Positions 60,953 to 64,000 of a stretch of DNA of 64,000 nt are shown here, piece by piece; within the stretch, counting starts at the first letter, position 1; the number at the start of each line of letters is the position of its first letter. The stretch is from Siphlonurus alternatus (Eukaryota > Arthropoda > Insecta > Ephemeroptera > Siphlonuridae), in NCBI GenBank assembly GCA_949825025.1, contig OX463784.1, forward strand, positions 14,303,283 to 14,367,282. The letters run 5' to 3'. The notes beneath the pieces are model-generated. The model was not told the DNA's origin. It ran no database searches and saw nothing but the letters and a program-made list of their open reading frames with translations. A program made the position numbers and the translations under genes.

Positions 60953-63030
60953 AAATTTACATCTTCAACTCATCCTTCATATAAAAGATTTTTGCATCTT
61001 CAGTTAAGTGTTACTAATAAAGCTTCGCAATTGTGGAATAATTTGCGCTCTTGTGGTCTCATTAATACTAGAGATTGTGATGTAAATATTGATGCCAATA
61101 TTCTCAATGCTTCTTTTGTCCGTAAGACGAGCTTATCTGATGACGTCATATCTGAGACTTGTAATTGTTATCACGTTCTCTCTCTCGGTCAAGGTGAAAA
61201 GTTTTACTTTTCATATATTTATCCGGAACAAATTAAAAAAGCAATATTTGATATTACTTCAACTTCTACTGGTGCGGATGGAATTAATATTAAAATGATT
61301 AAACCTATTATTGATATTATTTTACCATCATTAACTCATATTTTTAATTACTCTTTACAAAATAGTGTATTTCCAGATGTGTGGAAACAAGCGTTAATTA
61401 AGGCCTTGTCAAAAATATCTAATGCAAAACTTCCGTCAGATTTTAGACCTATTAGTTTATTATGTGTTATTGCTAAGGCTTTTGAAAAAATTATATTTGA
61501 GCAAGTTTCTTCTTATATTGAAACTAATAAATTTAATGATTTATACCAGTCTGGCTTTCGTAAAGCGCACAGCACTTGCTCTGCATTATTGCGAATAACT
61601 GAAGATTTTAGAGCTGCAATAAGTAATAAGGAAGTAACTATTGTTGTTTTACTTGATTATTCGAAGGCATTTGATTCTGTTATTCATAAAATCTTACTTG
61701 CCAAGTTACGTAGTCTAAATTTTTCTGAAAGTGCTGTGCAGTGGTTTGCTTCTTATCTATGTAATAGAGTTCAATGTGTCATGGGAGAGAATAATAATAG
61801 ATCTGAGTGGCTGAATTTAATTCAATCTGTTCCGCAAGGTAGTGTCTTAGCTCCTCTATTGTTCTCATTGTATACTTTTGATATTGCTAAAGTTTTAAAA
61901 TATTGTAAGCATCATAGATATGCTGATGATAAACAAATTTATATTCGGACAACAGTAAAAAATTTTAATAATGCAATTAAATTAATTAATAAAGATCTTC
62001 AATCTGTTAGTAAATGGTCTAGTAATCATGGACTCGAATTAAATGCATCAAAAACTCAAGCAATTATAATTGGTTCTGATCACTCTATGCAATTATTGTC
62101 AAAAATGAATCTTGATAAACCTGTGTTAAATGGTTGCGAAATTCCTTTTTCTAATACAGTAAAGAATCTTGGTGTTATGTTTGATAATACGCTCTCATGG
62201 AAGCCACATGTGTCATATGTAAGTAAGAGAGTTTTTGCTTCATTAAATCAATTGTATAAATTTCGTGCCAATACTCCTCTTGAAACACGTATAAGACTTG
62301 TAAATACTTTAATATTGCCTATTATTGATTATTGTGATGTGGTTTATTGTGATATTAATCAAGATTTAGAATATAAATTAGAGAAACTACTTAATTCTTG
62401 CATTAGATATATTTTTAATTTGCGTAAATATGATCATGTGTCAGAGTATTATAAAATTTTGTCTTGGCCTAGAATTGGTATTCGACGTGATTATCATTTA
62501 CTGTGTTATGTTTATAAAATTTTACGTTGTAATCAGCCTGAGTATCTAACTGACATGTTTACATTAATGAGGGATGTGCATACTAGGGCCACAAGGTCAC
62601 ATCAGTACTATCTACAAGTTCCTAAAACTAGCTGTGAGTCATTTAGTGTCAAAGGTGCCCGATTGTGGAATAAACTTCCTGCTGATATTTGTTGTAAGGT
62701 ATCACTACAAGTGTTTAAAACAAGTCTTTTGAAAAATATGATGTAGAATTTTATTGATTTTGTTTATACTGACTGACTAGTATATTGTTTTGTATTTTGA
62801 TTAAATTTATTGTAAAATTATAATTATTTGCTTTTTTTATGCTTCAGGAAATATGTATTTTGTATAAAGGATTTGTTATGTAATACAATTAATTTTTTTT
62901 TGTATATATTTATCAGAATTTTGTAAAGTTTGTATTATATGCTCTTGGGTTTAGTTGATAGGACTTTTTAGTCCTGACTACGCCTTTTTATACAATAAAG
63001 TCCTTTTATTATTATTATTATTATTATTTA
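60953..63030 (+). mobile_element. 5'-truncated LINE with intact reverse transcriptase frame
   Basis: An open frame from about 60,953 to the TAG at 62,744-62,746 encodes a complete non-LTR reverse transcriptase of Jockey/CR1 type, without the upstream endonuclease. Counting from 60,992: GADGINIKMIK near residue 94, DFRPISLL at 150, FRKAHSTCSALL at 189, LLDYSKAFDSV with the first catalytic Asp at 222, SVPQGSVLAPLLFSLY at 279, YADD at 310-313, HGLELNASKTQ near 345, NLGVMFDNTLSW near 390, and a Trp-rich tail. The 3' end has AATAAAG at 62,993 followed by (TTA)n to about 63,030. No stops interrupt the frame, so the insertion is recent. It lies between two inverted arms inside the transporter intron. 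Confidence 0.9.
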
Positions 63031-63033
63031 TCC

Positions 63034-63260
63034 TTGACACGTCTAAACCTACTCTTTTTACGTCGTTTTACCTCAAAAACATATCTTATTTATTTTTCGC
63101 TCAAAGTGAGGATGAAAAATATATAATATATATATTTTTTAACATATGTTCATTAAAAGGAAAGAAGACGTAATCTCATCTTTTTTCTTCGGAAATGGTG
63201 CATATACCGGAAAAAGACGAGAGACGTAAAAAGTGGTGAAAATTATTTCAACTCGGGATC
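63034..63260. repeat. Right arm of the inverted-repeat pair
   Basis: Reverse complement of 58,582-58,800. It begins 4 bp after the (TTA)n tail of the LINE, so the LINE landed at the inner edge of this arm. Confidence 0.8.
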
Positions 63261-64000
63261 ACATGCAATCAGAAGTACATTACATCCCCACACGCGTTCA
63301 CATAATCACCATTGATAAAGAGCACAATTTGTGCTGGACAGTATCAGTATATTAAGCAGCTCGTGACTTTGAAAGAATTGGAGGGGGCGTTTCTACGACG
63401 CACAACGTACCACAAATAGCCTGCCTGGACCAACCCTTTGGTTTATTGTTTTTTCCAATACCAGCTGATGACGTAAAGAAGCCTTTTTTTTTTTTGCACG
63501 TGCGTAAGAGAACACGAACGTCATTGTACCTTTATGTTATTTATGGCACATTTTTAGTGTATACTTTGGTTGCTAAATATTATACTGTACGCTCTAGTTA
63601 TAATATTTAGGATATTTTTGTAAATATTTATATAAAATAGATTTAGGAATTTGTTTATAGCATTTTTTTTTTATAAATTAAAAATATAATGATGAGGTTG
63701 TAAAAATGATAAAATATTTAGTTCCAATTTTTTTTCTGGCTTAAAAATTTTTAAAGGCAATAATAATTAATGACAAAATGACATGAATAGAATCAATTTT
63801 AAAAATATGTATAATAATATATATTCTGACATTTGATTTTTGTTTGGTCTTCTGTAATATTGATGGAAAAAATGAAAAATTAATCAGTTAATTAATATTG
63901 AATTATTAATTTTAAATTGTGCTACTTATATTTCTATGGGCTGGAATTTTTTTTTTTTTTTTTTTTTTATGAATATACCTCCTAATACACGTTATATATT
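63261..64000. other. AT-rich sequence, no feature seen
   Basis: No coding exon recognised. The word cagtatcagtatattaa near 63,340 also occurs at about 16,927 and in part at 55,860, pointing to dispersed repeat remnants. Confidence 0.4.

Overview
The window is AT-rich, intron-bearing eukaryotic DNA, almost certainly from an invertebrate animal and most likely an arthropod. The evidence is a FAU/ribosomal protein S30 gene whose C-terminal half ([19 protein letters not shown], then [11 protein letters not shown]) is of the arthropod kind, cytosolic sulfotransferase genes with the animal 7-coding-exon layout, and the first exon of an SLC16 (MCT-type) transporter with arthropod-like wording (INSY, DAGI, SSKA). 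Species cannot be fixed from the sequence alone.

Region 1 (1-43,700) is a head-to-tail, plus-strand tandem array of cytosolic sulfotransferase (SULT) genes. Gene A (1-2689) has lost its first exon to the window edge but is open where visible. Gene B (4549-7962) has two 4-bp insertions that shift the frame. Gene C (13,983-18,641) has a frameshifted exon 3. Gene D (25,812-36,821) has a TGG-to-TGA stop in exon 5 and a 7.7-kb intron. Gene E (37,501-38,850) is a decayed relative of C. Gene F (40,582-43,384) is fully open and encodes 297 residues. Two isolated ghost terminal exons (3151, 19,069) show that further copies once existed. Coding exons 5, 6 and 7 (95, 175 and 110 bp) mirror vertebrate SULT genes. 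Small upstream noncoding exons are proposed for B, C, D and F. The genes would make PAPS-dependent enzymes that sulfate small molecules in the cytosol.

The introns and spacers of the array are packed with inverted-repeat DNA elements. The most striking are two giant foldback elements (9731-12,975 and 20,000-25,108). In both, minisatellite arrays (89-bp and 78-bp units) occur in opposite orientations around a unique core. The second is flanked by TTAA and shares its ends with two short elements (25,195 and 59,478). Other TTAA foldbacks lie at 15,014, 28,499 and 33,744. There is also a GC-rich hAT-type element at 15,780, a 5S-rRNA-derived SINE at 33,115, a probable tRNA-derived SINE at 26,695 and a 5'-truncated LINE at 39,262.

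Region 2 (44,800-49,900, minus strand) is the FAU gene: a ubiquitin-like domain fused to ribosomal protein S30, 130 residues in four coding exons. Its second and third introns each hold a segment with the full architecture of an H/ACA-box snoRNA; the two segments resemble each other.

Region 3 (50,536-64,000) starts with the first coding exon of an SLC16-like transporter, divergent from FAU. The rest of the window is probably its first intron: AT-rich DNA with small inverted-repeat elements, a long (AAAT)n microsatellite, and a pair of about 220-bp inverted arms (58,582 and 63,034) that enclose a LINE with an intact reverse transcriptase reading frame.
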